DNA from: Candidatus Levyibacteriota bacterium
GTDB lineage: Bacteria > Patescibacteria > Microgenomatia > Levybacterales > UBA12049
Direction: 5' to 3'
NCBI GenBank assembly: GCA_016182425.1
Contig: JACPGP010000030.1
Span: 1 to 64,000, forward strand
Length of the DNA stretch: 64,000 nt
Each line of letters opens with the position of its first letter. Position 1 is the stretch's first letter. Shown one piece after another: positions 48,691-56,446 of this stretch. Below the pieces are notes generated by a model. It was not told where the DNA came from, did no database searches, and was given only the letters and a program-made list of their open reading frames with translations. The position numbers and the translations under genes are program-made.

Positions 48691-49432
48691 TATAAAAACA
48701 AAAAAGGATTTAGAAATAATGAGTAAGGGCGGAGCTATTTTGACTGCGGTTCTACACGAGGTTTTAGAACATGTAAAGCCTGGAGTTTCAGAACTTGAGC
48801 TTGACAGGTTAGCAGAAAAGCTTATTTTGCAAAAAGGTGGGGAGCCTGGGTTTAAAAAAATTCCTGGATATAAGCATACAATTTGCATATCAACAAACGA
48901 CGTTGTAGTGCATGGTATCCCGACTAACTACAAGTTAAGAGAAGGAGATATTGTAGGAATTGACTGTGGTGTATTTTATAACGGTTTTCATACAGATATG
49001 GCAGAGACAGTACAAATTCAAAATGACAACGAAAAAATCAAAAAGTTTTTAGATACCGGGAAACATGCATTGGAAGAGGCAATTAAACAGGCAAGAATAG
49101 GAAATAGGATTGGGCATATTTCAAAAACAATACAAGAAATTGTTGAGCGTGATGGATACTCAGCGGTCAGGAGTCTTATTGGACACGGTGTGGGACGGGA
49201 ACTTCATGAGGAGCCCGAGGTGCCAGGCTTCTTAAACCGAAAAATCGAAAAAACGCCACTTTTAACAGAAGGCATGACTATTGCAATTGAGGTGATCTAT
49301 AATATGGGAAAGCATGACGTGGTCTACTCAAATCAGGACGGATGGACAATAAAAACTGCTGATGGCAGCATTTCCGGGCTTTTTGAACGAACAATAGCAA
49401 TTATAAAAAACGGTGCGCGCATTCTTACATAA
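48683..49432 (+). CDS. map: Methionine aminopeptidase, type I
   Basis: Map removes the initiator methionine from nascent proteins with two divalent metals. The 249-residue protein shows all metal ligands: the aspartates in GIDCGVFYNGFHTDMAETV, the histidine in LIGHGVGRELHEEPEVPGF, the glutamate in GMTIAIEVIYN and the last glutamate in GLFERTIAI. Length is standard (E. coli 264). It is the last gene of the secY group before the infA promoter. Confidence 0.97.
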   Translation: MVDIKTKKDLEIMSKGGAILTAVLHEVLEHVKPGVSELELDRLAEKLILQKGGEPGFKKIPGYKHTICISTNDVVVHGIPTNYKLREGDIVGIDCGVFYNGFHTDMAETVQIQNDNEKIKKFLDTGKHALEEAIKQARIGNRIGHISKTIQEIVERDGYSAVRSLIGHGVGRELHEEPEVPGFLNRKIEKTPLLTEGMTIAIEVIYNMGKHDVVYSNQDGWTIKTADGSISGLFERTIAIIKNGARILT

Positions 49433-49443
49433 TAAGTAATAAG

Positions 49444-49472
49444 TTGCTGTTTATAGGATAGTTTGGTATAAT
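49444..49472 (+). promoter_or_regulatory. Promoter of infA and the alpha operon
   Basis: TTGCTG (49444-49449), a 17-bp spacer and an extended -10 TGG-TATAAT (49464-49472) stand 9 nt before the ATG. No Shine-Dalgarno site exists in the 3-nt predicted leader. Confidence 0.75.
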
Positions 49473-49481
49473 TTCTTTTCT

Positions 49482-49700
49482 ATGGCTCATCAGGGATCGT
49501 TCGAAGTAGAAGGCGTTGTTAAAGAATCGTTGCCTAATACTTTGTTTCGTGTTCAAACTTCGGATGGAAACTTGCTGTTATGCCACCTTTCCGGTAAAAT
49601 GCGGATGCATTTTATCAAGATTTTGCCAGGAGACAGGGTTCGGGTAGAAATGACGCCATACGATAAGAATAAAGGTAGAATAGTATACAGACATAAATAA
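49482..49700 (+). CDS. infA: Translation initiation factor IF-1
   Basis: IF-1 binds the 30S A site during initiation. The 72-residue protein is one OB fold with GVVKESLPNTLFRVQTSDGN, HLSGKMRMHFIKILPGDRVRVE and the ending YDKNKGRIVYRHK, full length. It opens the infA-rpmJ-rpsM-rpsK-rpsD group and appears to be translated from a near-leaderless message. Confidence 0.97.
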   Translation: MAHQGSFEVEGVVKESLPNTLFRVQTSDGNLLLCHLSGKMRMHFIKILPGDRVRVEMTPYDKNKGRIVYRHK

Positions 49701-49704
49701 ATTT

Positions 49705-49818
49705 ATGAAAGTCCAGGCCAGCGTTAAACAGCGGTGTGTGAAATGCAAAATTATTAAACGAAGAGGTGTCGTGCGAGTTGTCTGCGACAATCCACGACAT
49801 AAACAAAGACAGGGATAA
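49705..49818 (+). CDS. rpmJ: 50S ribosomal protein L36
   Basis: A 37-residue zinc-binding ribosomal protein. The pattern CVKC (11-14), Cys27 and His32 gives the L36 zinc site, and length and the MKVQASVKQRC start are standard. It lies 4 nt after infA and 3 nt before rpsM, its usual place. Confidence 0.96.
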   Translation: MKVQASVKQRCVKCKIIKRRGVVRVVCDNPRHKQRQG

Positions 49819-49821
49819 CGT

Positions 49822-50259
49822 ATGAGAATCTCAGGAGTAAGTATTCCAGAGGGAAAAAGAATTGATATTGCTTTGACATACCTTTATGGTATTGGGAGAG
49901 GTAATGTATATGAGGTACTGCAAAAGGCAGAGGTTGATCCAGCCAAGCGAGTAAAAACGCTTTCCGAAGAAGAGCAGAAACGGATTCAGAAGGCACTCGA
50001 AACGCACAAGATTGAAGGAGATCTGAGGGCAGAAGTAACAGAAGTGATTAAGCGGCTGAAAGAGACAGGCAGTTATCGAGGAATGCGGCACATTCGAAAT
50101 CTGCCAGCGCGAGGCCAGCGGACACGATCAAACGCGCGGACCAAAAGAGGAAAACGGGTGACAATCGGTGCTATCAAGAAGGAAGTTGCTACAAAGATGG
50201 GGCTTGATACTAAAGCCGAAACGCCAACAAAGACATCAGACCAAGGAGGTAAAAAGTAA
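49822..50259 (+). CDS. rpsM: 30S ribosomal protein S13
   Basis: S13 is a 30S head protein contacting tRNA and intersubunit bridges. The 145-residue product shows RISGVSIPEGKRIDIALTYLYGIG and the RHIRNLPARGQRTRSNARTKRG basic tail region. It is about 25 residues longer than in E. coli, with a Lys/Thr-rich C terminus. AGGGA lies upstream. Confidence 0.96.
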   Translation: MRISGVSIPEGKRIDIALTYLYGIGRGNVYEVLQKAEVDPAKRVKTLSEEEQKRIQKALETHKIEGDLRAEVTEVIKRLKETGSYRGMRHIRNLPARGQRTRSNARTKRGKRVTIGAIKKEVATKMGLDTKAETPTKTSDQGGKK

Positions 50260-50264
50260 AGAGT

Positions 50265-50675
50265 ATGGCAGAGAAGAAGTCCGTCAAAGGCCAATCGGCC
50301 TCTGGCCGGAAAAAAATAGGCGTAAAGGTGTCGCCTAAAGGAAGGGTGTATATTACATCAACATTTAACAATACGCTTATTACCATCACTAATGAGCAGG
50401 GAGACACGGTGGCGTGGGGATCATCGGGCGGAGCAGGGTTTAAGGGTACGCGAAAATCAACACCCTACGCGGCAACTGTGGCAATGGAACAAGCAGCAAA
50501 GAGGGCCATTGTCGATGGCATTAAGTCTGTGGATGTGTTTGTGAAAGGGCCGGGGTCCGGAAGAGATTCGGCGCTTCGCGCAATTAAAGCTGTCGGGATG
50601 TCGATAACGTCGATTGCGGATATTACACCCATTCCTCACAATGGACCGCGGGCAAAAAAGAAAAGGAGAGTATAA
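50265..50675 (+). CDS. rpsK: 30S ribosomal protein S11
   Basis: S11 forms part of the mRNA platform near the E site. The 136-residue protein has GRVYITSTFNNTLITITNEQG, GFKGTRKSTPYAA and the DITPIPHNGPRAKKKRRV ending, which is diagnostic. AAGGAGG lies in the end of rpsM. Length is standard. Confidence 0.97.
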   Translation: MAEKKSVKGQSASGRKKIGVKVSPKGRVYITSTFNNTLITITNEQGDTVAWGSSGGAGFKGTRKSTPYAATVAMEQAAKRAIVDGIKSVDVFVKGPGSGRDSALRAIKAVGMSITSIADITPIPHNGPRAKKKRRV

Positions 50676-50678
50676 ACT

Positions 50679-51281
50679 ATGGCAAGATATACGGGGCCAA
50701 AACATAGATTGGCAAGAAAAGAAGGGGTAAATATTATCGATAAGGAGTCGCAGTCTCTAATCAGAAGACTTAGTATCCCTCCGGGAGTTCATGGGAAAAA
50801 GCGAAAAAGAGCGTTGTCGGAATTTGGTCAGCAGCTTAGAGAAAAACAGAAGGCAAAAGAGATGTATGGGGTGCTGGAGAAGCAATTTAGGAACCTTGTT
50901 GACCGACTGCAGAAGAAAAGAGGCGAAACAGGAGAGCTTTTGATATCACTTTTGGAAACAAGACTCGATAATGTAGTGTACCGTTTGGGGTTTGCAAAGT
51001 CGAGATTTCAAGCGCGTCAATTTGTTAATCACGGCCAAGTCTTGGTTAACGGCCAGAAAGTGACAATACCATCTTACCAGGTAAGGAAGGGGGAGAAAGT
51101 ATCGCTCTCGGAGAAATTACAGAAGAATGCTGCAGTTTTGGAGATTATGAAAGAGAACAAACCTATACTTTCTTACCTTGTTCGGGAGAATAATTTTGGA
51201 ACTCTGGTGCGATTTCCTACCCGCCAAGATGTTCAAGTTCCTTTTGATACGCAACTCATCATTGAATATTATTCAAGATAG
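50679..51281 (+). CDS. rpsD: 30S ribosomal protein S4
   Basis: S4 initiates 30S assembly and, in E. coli, represses the alpha operon. The 200-residue protein has MARYTGPKHRLARKEGVNI, a GVHGKKRKRALSEFGQQLREK segment and an S4 RNA-binding domain (RLDNVVYRLGFAKSRFQARQF to about 150). No zinc-finger cysteines are present. The rpoA promoter overlaps its last codons. Confidence 0.97.
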   Translation: MARYTGPKHRLARKEGVNIIDKESQSLIRRLSIPPGVHGKKRKRALSEFGQQLREKQKAKEMYGVLEKQFRNLVDRLQKKRGETGELLISLLETRLDNVVYRLGFAKSRFQARQFVNHGQVLVNGQKVTIPSYQVRKGEKVSLSEKLQKNAAVLEIMKENKPILSYLVRENNFGTLVRFPTRQDVQVPFDTQLIIEYYSR

Positions 51282-51290
51282 TGGTAGAAT
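51262..51290 (+). promoter_or_regulatory. Promoter of rpoA inside rpsD
   Basis: TTGAAT (51262-51267), a 17-bp spacer and an extended -10 TGG-TAGAAT (51282-51290) precede the rpoA ATG by 15 nt. rpoA can thus be expressed apart from the S4 operon. Confidence 0.65.
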
Positions 51291-51305
51291 AGGATTTTTA
51301 GGATT

Positions 51306-52232
51306 ATGACAGACCCAGCTTTTAAGGTAAAAGAAGCAAAACACACCAGTGAATACGGGGAGTTTATTATTGAGCCATTGGAGCCGGGTTATGGACACAC
51401 AGTAGGCAACGCGCTGCGTCGAGTTTTATTAACATCGATTCCCGGAGCAGCGATAACATCGGTCAAGATTAGTGGAGTAAAGCACCGATTTTCTACCCTT
51501 TCGGGGCTCAAAGAAAATATCGTTGATTTACTCCTTAATATAAAAGGTATCCATTTTCGCCTTATCGATACAAAATCCACTGCCACAGTTAGAATTTCTG
51601 AGAAAGGCCCCAAAACGGTCAAAGCGGGCGACATTGAGGTAAGCGATGGCGTTGAAGTAGTCAATAAAGATCATTACCTTGCTTCCTTAACGGATAAAAA
51701 GGCCAAGTTGGAAATGGAGATGATTGTGGAGAAAGGCGAGGGGTATACGCTCGCAGAAGAGCAGAAGACATCCGAGGTTGGTGTTATTTCAACCGATGCT
51801 ATTTTTACACCAGTGCAGCGGGTAAGCTACAGTGTGTCGGCCACCCGTGTTGGTAGACAAACAAATTTAGATAGACTAACCCTTTCTGTTTGGACAAATG
51901 GCACTATAACGCCTCGGGAGGCGTTGCACCAGTCAGCAAAAATTCTTGCTTCTTTTTTCTTGCAAGTCTACGAACCAAAAGCAGCGTCTCTTTCTACAGA
52001 GGGAGTGGTAATAAGTCCTGCTGTTTCTGAAGACCTTCTTAAATTGACCGTGGATGAGCTTGATTTACCAACCCGCATTTATAACAGTCTGCGAAACGGC
52101 GGCATCGATACTCTTGGGCAGCTTCTTGGCACGTCAAAGAAGGACCTTATGACCATGCGAAATATGGGGAATAAATCAATAAGTGTTATCGAAGATAAAC
52201 TGCGAGAAAAAGGAATCAGCCTAGGTGTATAA
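51306..52232 (+). CDS. rpoA: RNA polymerase alpha subunit
   Basis: Alpha dimerises to start polymerase assembly and its C-terminal domain touches UP elements and activators. The 308-residue protein has the N-terminal domain (GYGHTVGNALRRVLLTSIPG; RFSTLSGLKENIVDLLLNIK) and a full C-terminal domain (about 250-308, LPTRIYNSLRNGGIDTLGQL). Length is near E. coli (329). It is followed by a strong terminator-like hairpin. Confidence 0.97.
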   Translation: MTDPAFKVKEAKHTSEYGEFIIEPLEPGYGHTVGNALRRVLLTSIPGAAITSVKISGVKHRFSTLSGLKENIVDLLLNIKGIHFRLIDTKSTATVRISEKGPKTVKAGDIEVSDGVEVVNKDHYLASLTDKKAKLEMEMIVEKGEGYTLAEEQKTSEVGVISTDAIFTPVQRVSYSVSATRVGRQTNLDRLTLSVWTNGTITPREALHQSAKILASFFLQVYEPKAASLSTEGVVISPAVSEDLLKLTVDELDLPTRIYNSLRNGGIDTLGQLLGTSKKDLMTMRNMGNKSISVIEDKLREKGISLGV

Positions 52233-52233
52233 T
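52228..52233 (+). promoter_or_regulatory. Possible -10 box of rplQ over the rpoA stop
   Basis: TATAAT at 52228-52233 overlaps the rpoA stop codon and would start a transcript near 52240. No -35 is recognised. It would put the downstream hairpin into the rplQ leader. Confidence 0.4.
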
Positions 52234-52235
52234 AC

Positions 52236-52293
52236 ACGAATAGACACGAATGTATTAAGCAGTAATTGGGTATTCGTGTTTATTCGTTTTTTT
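52236..52293 (+). terminator. Strong intrinsic terminator or leader hairpin between rpoA and rplQ
   Basis: A 17-bp stem (52236-52252 with 52271-52287, two G-T wobbles) around an 18-nt loop is followed by seven T ending directly at the rplQ ATG. By stem length and T-run it is the best terminator in the window. It either ends the rpoA transcript or acts as an attenuator for rplQ. Confidence 0.8.
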
Positions 52294-52731
52294 ATGAGAA
52301 AAAGAGTTTTTGGCAGAAAACTAAAGAGAGATAAGAATGAGAGAAAGGCTCTTTTTAAGAGTCTTATTTCATCACTTGTTTTATATGGGCATATTAAAAC
52401 AACAGAGGCAAAAGCAAAGGCAATTAAAGGAACAGTTGAAAAACTTGTTACAAAGACAAGAAAAAGCAGCAAGGAATTCGCATATAGATTTTTAATGCTG
52501 TATTTATCTAATATTGCAATTGGGAAATTTATTAATGAGGTTGTTCCTGGTTTTACAAGTAGACAAGGTGGATATACGAGAATAACAAAAATTGGAAATA
52601 GACTTAAAGATAATGCGAATATGGTAATAATGGAATGGGTCGAGCAAAGTTCAAAACCAGACGAAAGAGAAACAAAAGAAGACGAAGAAAAAAAGCCAAG
52701 AAATAAAGAAACTAAGAAAAAAAAGAAATGA
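52294..52731 (+). CDS. rplQ: 50S ribosomal protein L17
   Basis: L17 lies at the tunnel exit side of the large subunit. The 145-residue protein has MRKRVFGRKLKRDKNERKALF, KTTEAKAKAIKGTVEKLVT and a Lys/Glu-rich C-terminal tail beyond the core. The ATG at 52294 is chosen because it gives the homologous start; the longer frame reads through the hairpin. The stop overlaps rplM in ATGA. Confidence 0.95.
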   Translation: MRKRVFGRKLKRDKNERKALFKSLISSLVLYGHIKTTEAKAKAIKGTVEKLVTKTRKSSKEFAYRFLMLYLSNIAIGKFINEVVPGFTSRQGGYTRITKIGNRLKDNANMVIMEWVEQSSKPDERETKEDEEKKPRNKETKKKKK

Positions 52732-53150
52732 AGTCACAAACGAAGCCAACAAAAGCATCAGATATAAAGCGATCGTGGCACATGATTGATGTGAAAGAAA
52801 AAATATTGGGAAGGGCTGCCACAGAGATTGCAAAACTCTTAATGGGGAAAGCAAAACCGTATTTTGTTAGACATCTTGATTGCGGAGATTACGTGGTGGT
52901 AATTAATGCGAAAGAAGCAAAAGTCACCGGCGGAAAAGAGGGTAAGATTTACTATAGATATTCTGGATATCCGGGCGGATTAAAAAAAGAGACGCTTAGT
53001 GATCTTCGGCAGAGAAAACCAGAGGAGATTATTATTCATGCGGTAAAGGGAATGTTGCCGCAGAACAGATTGCGAGATGCAATGCTTAGGCGGTTATTTG
53101 TGTTTGCGGATAAAGAACATCCATACGGTGATAAACTCAAAACTCAATGA
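52728..53150 (+). CDS. rplM: 50S ribosomal protein L13
   Basis: L13 is an early 50S assembly protein. The 140-residue product has WHMIDVKEKILGRAATEIAKLL, VVVINAKEAKVTGGKEGKIYY and HAVKGMLPQNRLRDAML. It has about 10 extra N-terminal residues. It pairs with rpsI as in most bacteria, overlapping it by 4 nt. Confidence 0.96.
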   Translation: MKSQTKPTKASDIKRSWHMIDVKEKILGRAATEIAKLLMGKAKPYFVRHLDCGDYVVVINAKEAKVTGGKEGKIYYRYSGYPGGLKKETLSDLRQRKPEEIIIHAVKGMLPQNRLRDAMLRRLFVFADKEHPYGDKLKTQ

Positions 53151-53644
53151 AATATATGGCAAAGAAAGAAAAAACAGAAGAAAAAGGAGTAACAAAGAAT
53201 AAATCTTTAAAAAAGGATTACATTTATGCTCTGGGAAGGCGAAGAGAAGCTGTGGCGAGAGTGCGTTTTTATCCCAAGTCCCAAACAGAAGTCGTATTGG
53301 ATGAGAAAAAACTTCAGCCCGGCGAGATCATTGTTAATGGACAACCAATTGCCCAATATTTTTTTGGAGAAATTGCTAAAGTAAAATATGAGGGGCCGTT
53401 ACACATCACCAGCATGCTGGGAAAATGTATAGTGACAGTGGTTGTTTCGGGTGGAGGAAAGGGCGGCCAGCTAGATGCGATTGTGCATGGCATAGCGCGA
53501 GCTATTGTGAAACATGATAAAGAACGGTTTCAATCAATTCTTAAAAAGAAAGGGTTTTTAACTCGAGACCCACGCGCAAAAGAACGACGAAAAGTAGGCA
53601 CAGGCGGAAAAGCGAGGAGAAAAAAACAGAGCCCAAAACGATAA
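53147..53644 (+). CDS. rpsI: 30S ribosomal protein S9
   Basis: S9's C-terminal tail reaches the P-site tRNA. The 165-residue protein has ALGRRREAVARVRFYP, the GGGKGGQLDAIVHGIARAIV helix and the KKQSPKR tail (the usual ending is SKR). An extra Lys-rich segment of about 25 residues precedes the core. Its stop overlaps the next gene by one base. Confidence 0.95.
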   Translation: MKYMAKKEKTEEKGVTKNKSLKKDYIYALGRRREAVARVRFYPKSQTEVVLDEKKLQPGEIIVNGQPIAQYFFGEIAKVKYEGPLHITSMLGKCIVTVVVSGGGKGGQLDAIVHGIARAIVKHDKERFQSILKKKGFLTRDPRAKERRKVGTGGKARRKKQSPKR

Positions 53645-54678
53645 TGTTTGGAAAGCTTGTTCTTTTCGGTTCAGGAGAAACTTCCCCAACAGGCAAGAAA
53701 ATTCATAGGAAGATTCTTCAATCATTTTCTCAAAAACAGAATATTACGATTCTTGAAACTCCGGCAGGATTTCAGCCAAACTCTCACTTTGTTGCAGAGG
53801 AGATAGCAAAAGTTTTTCGTCAGAGCCTTTTAGAATTTATTTATGATGTTTTTATAATCCCCGATAACCCCGACAATCTCTCCATTCTCAAACCCCTAAA
53901 ACAGGCAACATATATTTTCTTAGGTCCTGGTAGCCCAACATATACGGTTAGGCAGTTACAAAAAACAAGAACACTTCAAATAATGTTAGATCGTTGGAAG
54001 AATGGAGCGACACTTTGTTTGTCAAGCGCTGCCGCAATTGCCATTGGTAAATATACTCTTCCCGTTTATGAAATCTATAAAACAGGAAGTGATTTGTATT
54101 GGGAGAAAGGACTTAATATCTTTCAGCATGTTGGATTATCATTTATTGTTATTACTCATTGGAACAATAAAGAAGGAGGAGAGCATCTTGACACACGGTA
54201 TTGCTATATGGGGCAAGAGCGATTTGCAAAACTTAGAAAACTTCTTCCTAAAAATACTGCAATTCTGGGCATTGATGAACATACGGCAATTATTTTTGAT
54301 TTTGAAAATAGAATATTTTCTATTGAGGGAGTCGGAACGGCAACGCTTTTGAAAGATAAGAAAAAAGCAGTTTTTAATAACGGAAACTATTATATGTTTG
54401 ATTCTTTTATTACATTTTCGCCTCATGTTATTCAATCACCCAAAAAACCAATTATTAAAAAAAGGACTGTTGAGTATATAACGATCAAAAAGTACTCATT
54501 ACCAAAAGATCTCCAAGTTCTTCTTAAACAGCGGGAGAAAGCAAAAGGAGAAAAAGATTTTACAAAAGCAGATGAGATTCGTCATCTTTTTGAAGAGAAG
54601 GGGTACAAAATTGAGGATACAAAAAAAGAACAAAAAGTCTATAAACAAACATTATCTGGTCAGGGTGGGCAGACTTGA
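53644..54678 (+). CDS. S51-like (class I GATase-like) hydrolase fused to a CysRS-type C-terminal domain
   Basis: The 344-residue protein has a cyanophycinase/peptidase S51-like domain (about 1-255). Its signatures are FGSGETSP at the start, FLGPGSPTYT (92-101), a nucleophile-elbow-like LSSAAAIA (126-133) and GIDEHTAI (209-216). The last part (about 285-326: LLKQREKAKGEKDFTKADEI to KIEDT) matches the C-terminal helical domain of cysteinyl-tRNA synthetases. The nucleophile serine appears as SSAA rather than GxSAG, so activity is uncertain. The 3' end overlaps, on the opposite strand, the 3' end of tRNA-Pro by 22 nt. Substrate unknown; a tRNA- or peptide-linked role is inferred. Confidence 0.72.
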   Translation: MFGKLVLFGSGETSPTGKKIHRKILQSFSQKQNITILETPAGFQPNSHFVAEEIAKVFRQSLLEFIYDVFIIPDNPDNLSILKPLKQATYIFLGPGSPTYTVRQLQKTRTLQIMLDRWKNGATLCLSSAAAIAIGKYTLPVYEIYKTGSDLYWEKGLNIFQHVGLSFIVITHWNNKEGGEHLDTRYCYMGQERFAKLRKLLPKNTAILGIDEHTAIIFDFENRIFSIEGVGTATLLKDKKKAVFNNGNYYMFDSFITFSPHVIQSPKKPIIKKRTVEYITIKKYSLPKDLQVLLKQREKAKGEKDFTKADEIRHLFEEKGYKIEDTKKEQKVYKQTLSGQGGQT

Positions 54679-54732
54679 ACTGCCGACTTCTGGACCCCCA
54701 GCCCAGCGTTCTACCAACTGAACTACACCCTG
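54657..54732 (-). tRNA. tRNA-Pro (anticodon GGG)
   Basis: On the reverse strand the sequence folds as a full cloverleaf: acceptor CAGGGTG/CACCCTG (7 bp), D stem GTTC/GAAC, anticodon stem CTGGG/TCCAG with loop CTGGGGG (anticodon GGG, reading CCC/CCU) and T stem GGCAG/CTGCC with loop TTCAAGT. The discriminator is A and the 3' CCA is encoded. Extended -10 TGT-TATAAT lies at 54756-54748. The 3' 22 nt overlap the end of the convergent S51-like gene. Confidence 0.93.
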
Positions 54733-54743
54733 TTTTTGCTCTC

Positions 54744-54771
54744 TTGCATTATAACAAAAAGTTGTTACAAT
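54744..54771 (+). promoter_or_regulatory. recA promoter, overlapping the divergent tRNA-Pro promoter
   Basis: TTGCAT (54744-54749), a 16-bp spacer and extended -10 TGT-TACAAT (54763-54771) end 11 nt before the recA ATG. On the other strand TGT-TATAAT (54756-54748) drives tRNA-Pro. The two promoters overlap, so they may interfere. No LexA-type box is apparent. Confidence 0.65.
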
Positions 54772-54782
54772 GAGAACCAATT

Positions 54783-55886
54783 ATGGCGCGGACTTCCTCA
54801 TCAAAAAACCCAAATGGTCCAATCCGTTCTAGTTCGGGACAAGCAGAAAGTTCTCAAAAACTCGAGGCAGTGCGTCTGGCAATGGAGCAAATCGAAAAAC
54901 AATACGGTCGCGGTTCTATTATGCGGTTTGGCGAGGTAGCGGCGAAGTTTGATATTTCGGTCATCTCAACTGGGTGTCTTCCTTTAGATTTAGCGCTAGG
55001 AGTAGGGGGTGTGCCAAGAGGACGGATTATCGAAATTTTTGGTCCCGAAGCATCGGGGAAAACGACTATTTGTTTATCAATCATCGCTCAAGCGCAAAAG
55101 CATGGAGGAGTCGCGGCGTTTATTGATGCTGAGCATGCGCTTGACCCCTTATGGGCAGAAAGAATCGGAATAAAACTTGATGAGCTTTTAATCTCTCAGC
55201 CCGATACTGGAGAACAGGCGCTGGAAATTGCCGAAAGTCTTATTCGAAGCGGCGGGGTTGATGTGTTGGTTATAGATTCTGTTGCGGCGCTGGTGCCGCG
55301 AGCAGAGATCGAAGGTGAGATGGGAGATGCCATGGTAGGACTTCAAGCCCGTCTTATGTCGCAAGCGTTGCGTAAGCTAACTGGAGTTATTTCAAAATCC
55401 AAAACTGTGGCCATTTTTACCAATCAGTTGCGGCAAAAAATTGGCATTATGTTTGGTAATCCCGAAACAACCACTGGCGGACTGGCTCTTAAATTTTATT
55501 CATCGGTGCGCATGGATGTTAGGAAGATCGAAACGCTTAAAGACGGCGATAAGGTTGTCGGCTCCAGACATAGGGTAAAAATTGTTAAAAACAAAGTTTC
55601 GTCACCTTTTAGGATTGCAGAATTTGACGTATCGGGAGATTTTGGTATTTCTCGAGAAGGGGGTATTATAGATGTTGGTGTTGAAATGGGTATCATTCAA
55701 AAGTCAGGAGCATTCTTCCGATTTGGAGAATTAATGCTTGGGCAGGGAAAGCAAGCGGCAGTAGGTTTTCTTCGAGAAAAAGGTGATGTGGCAAAAAAGA
55801 TTGTCGATGAAATCCTCAAAAAAAATAAAGCAGGAGTGGCTCCGGTGGAAGTAGGCGTTGAAGAAAAAGAAGAACTTGCCGCATAA
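54783..55886 (+). CDS. recA: Recombinase RecA
   Basis: RecA forms the filament for homologous recombination and the SOS response. The 367-residue protein has GPEASGKTT (Walker A), VLVIDSVAALVPRAEIEGEMGD (split over the L1 region), the L2 region with NQLRQKIGIMFGNPETTTGG and a C-terminal acidic tail. Length is normal. No LexA site or lexA gene is seen in the window. Its stop overlaps recX in TAATG. Confidence 0.98.
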   Translation: MARTSSSKNPNGPIRSSSGQAESSQKLEAVRLAMEQIEKQYGRGSIMRFGEVAAKFDISVISTGCLPLDLALGVGGVPRGRIIEIFGPEASGKTTICLSIIAQAQKHGGVAAFIDAEHALDPLWAERIGIKLDELLISQPDTGEQALEIAESLIRSGGVDVLVIDSVAALVPRAEIEGEMGDAMVGLQARLMSQALRKLTGVISKSKTVAIFTNQLRQKIGIMFGNPETTTGGLALKFYSSVRMDVRKIETLKDGDKVVGSRHRVKIVKNKVSSPFRIAEFDVSGDFGISREGGIIDVGVEMGIIQKSGAFFRFGELMLGQGKQAAVGFLREKGDVAKKIVDEILKKNKAGVAPVEVGVEEKEELAA

Positions 55887-56332
55887 TGGAGGTTTTTGAT
55901 AAATTTTACAATAAAGCGCTCCGATTTTTGTCGTACCGTCCCCGGTCGGAAAAAGAAGTAAGAGAAAATCTCAAAAAGAAAAAAACAGAATCCGTAATCA
56001 TTGAAAAAATTATCTTAAAACTAAAAGAACAAAATTTTATAAATGACGAAGAATTTGTAAAGTGGTGGATTGAGCAGCGGACAACAGTCAGGCCTAAGGG
56101 ATTACGTGTTATCAAACTAGAACTGAAACAAAAGGGTATAGATACTGATTTACGATTAAAAATTAACGATTTTGAGCAAGCCAAGAAACTTATTGAGAAG
56201 AAGGCCACACGTTATAAAGGATTAACTAAGCAAGAACTTTATCGAAAACTGGGAGGTTTTCTTTCAAGGCGCGGATTCGATTACGATACCATAAAAAAGT
56301 CCATTGACGAGGTGACTAATAAAGGAGTATAA
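55886..56332 (+). CDS. recX: Regulatory protein RecX
   Basis: RecX binds RecA filaments and blocks their extension. The 148-residue protein is all-helical, with SYRPRSEKEVRENLKKK near its start, FINDEEFVKWWIEQR and a C-terminal LYRKLGGFLSRRGFDYDTI repeat, matching the three-helix repeats of RecX. It is translated from a one-base overlap with recA, the normal arrangement. Confidence 0.93.
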   Translation: MEVFDKFYNKALRFLSYRPRSEKEVRENLKKKKTESVIIEKIILKLKEQNFINDEEFVKWWIEQRTTVRPKGLRVIKLELKQKGIDTDLRLKINDFEQAKKLIEKKATRYKGLTKQELYRKLGGFLSRRGFDYDTIKKSIDEVTNKGV

Positions 56333-56333
56333 T
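56304..56333 (+). promoter_or_regulatory. Promoter of rny within recX
   Basis: TTGACG (56304-56309), an 18-bp spacer and TATAAT (56328-56333) predict a start near 56340, 107 nt before the rny ATG. The leader contains a 15-codon ORF (56363-56410) of unknown meaning. Confidence 0.55.
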
Positions 56334-56446
56334 AAAAAGAGGTAAAAGTAAGAACGGTGTTTATGAAAAGGCAAATTCCCTATCCATATACATCTTTAAT
56401 AAATCTTTAAAAGCAGGTTTATTCTTCTTTTGTCTACAAATTATTT

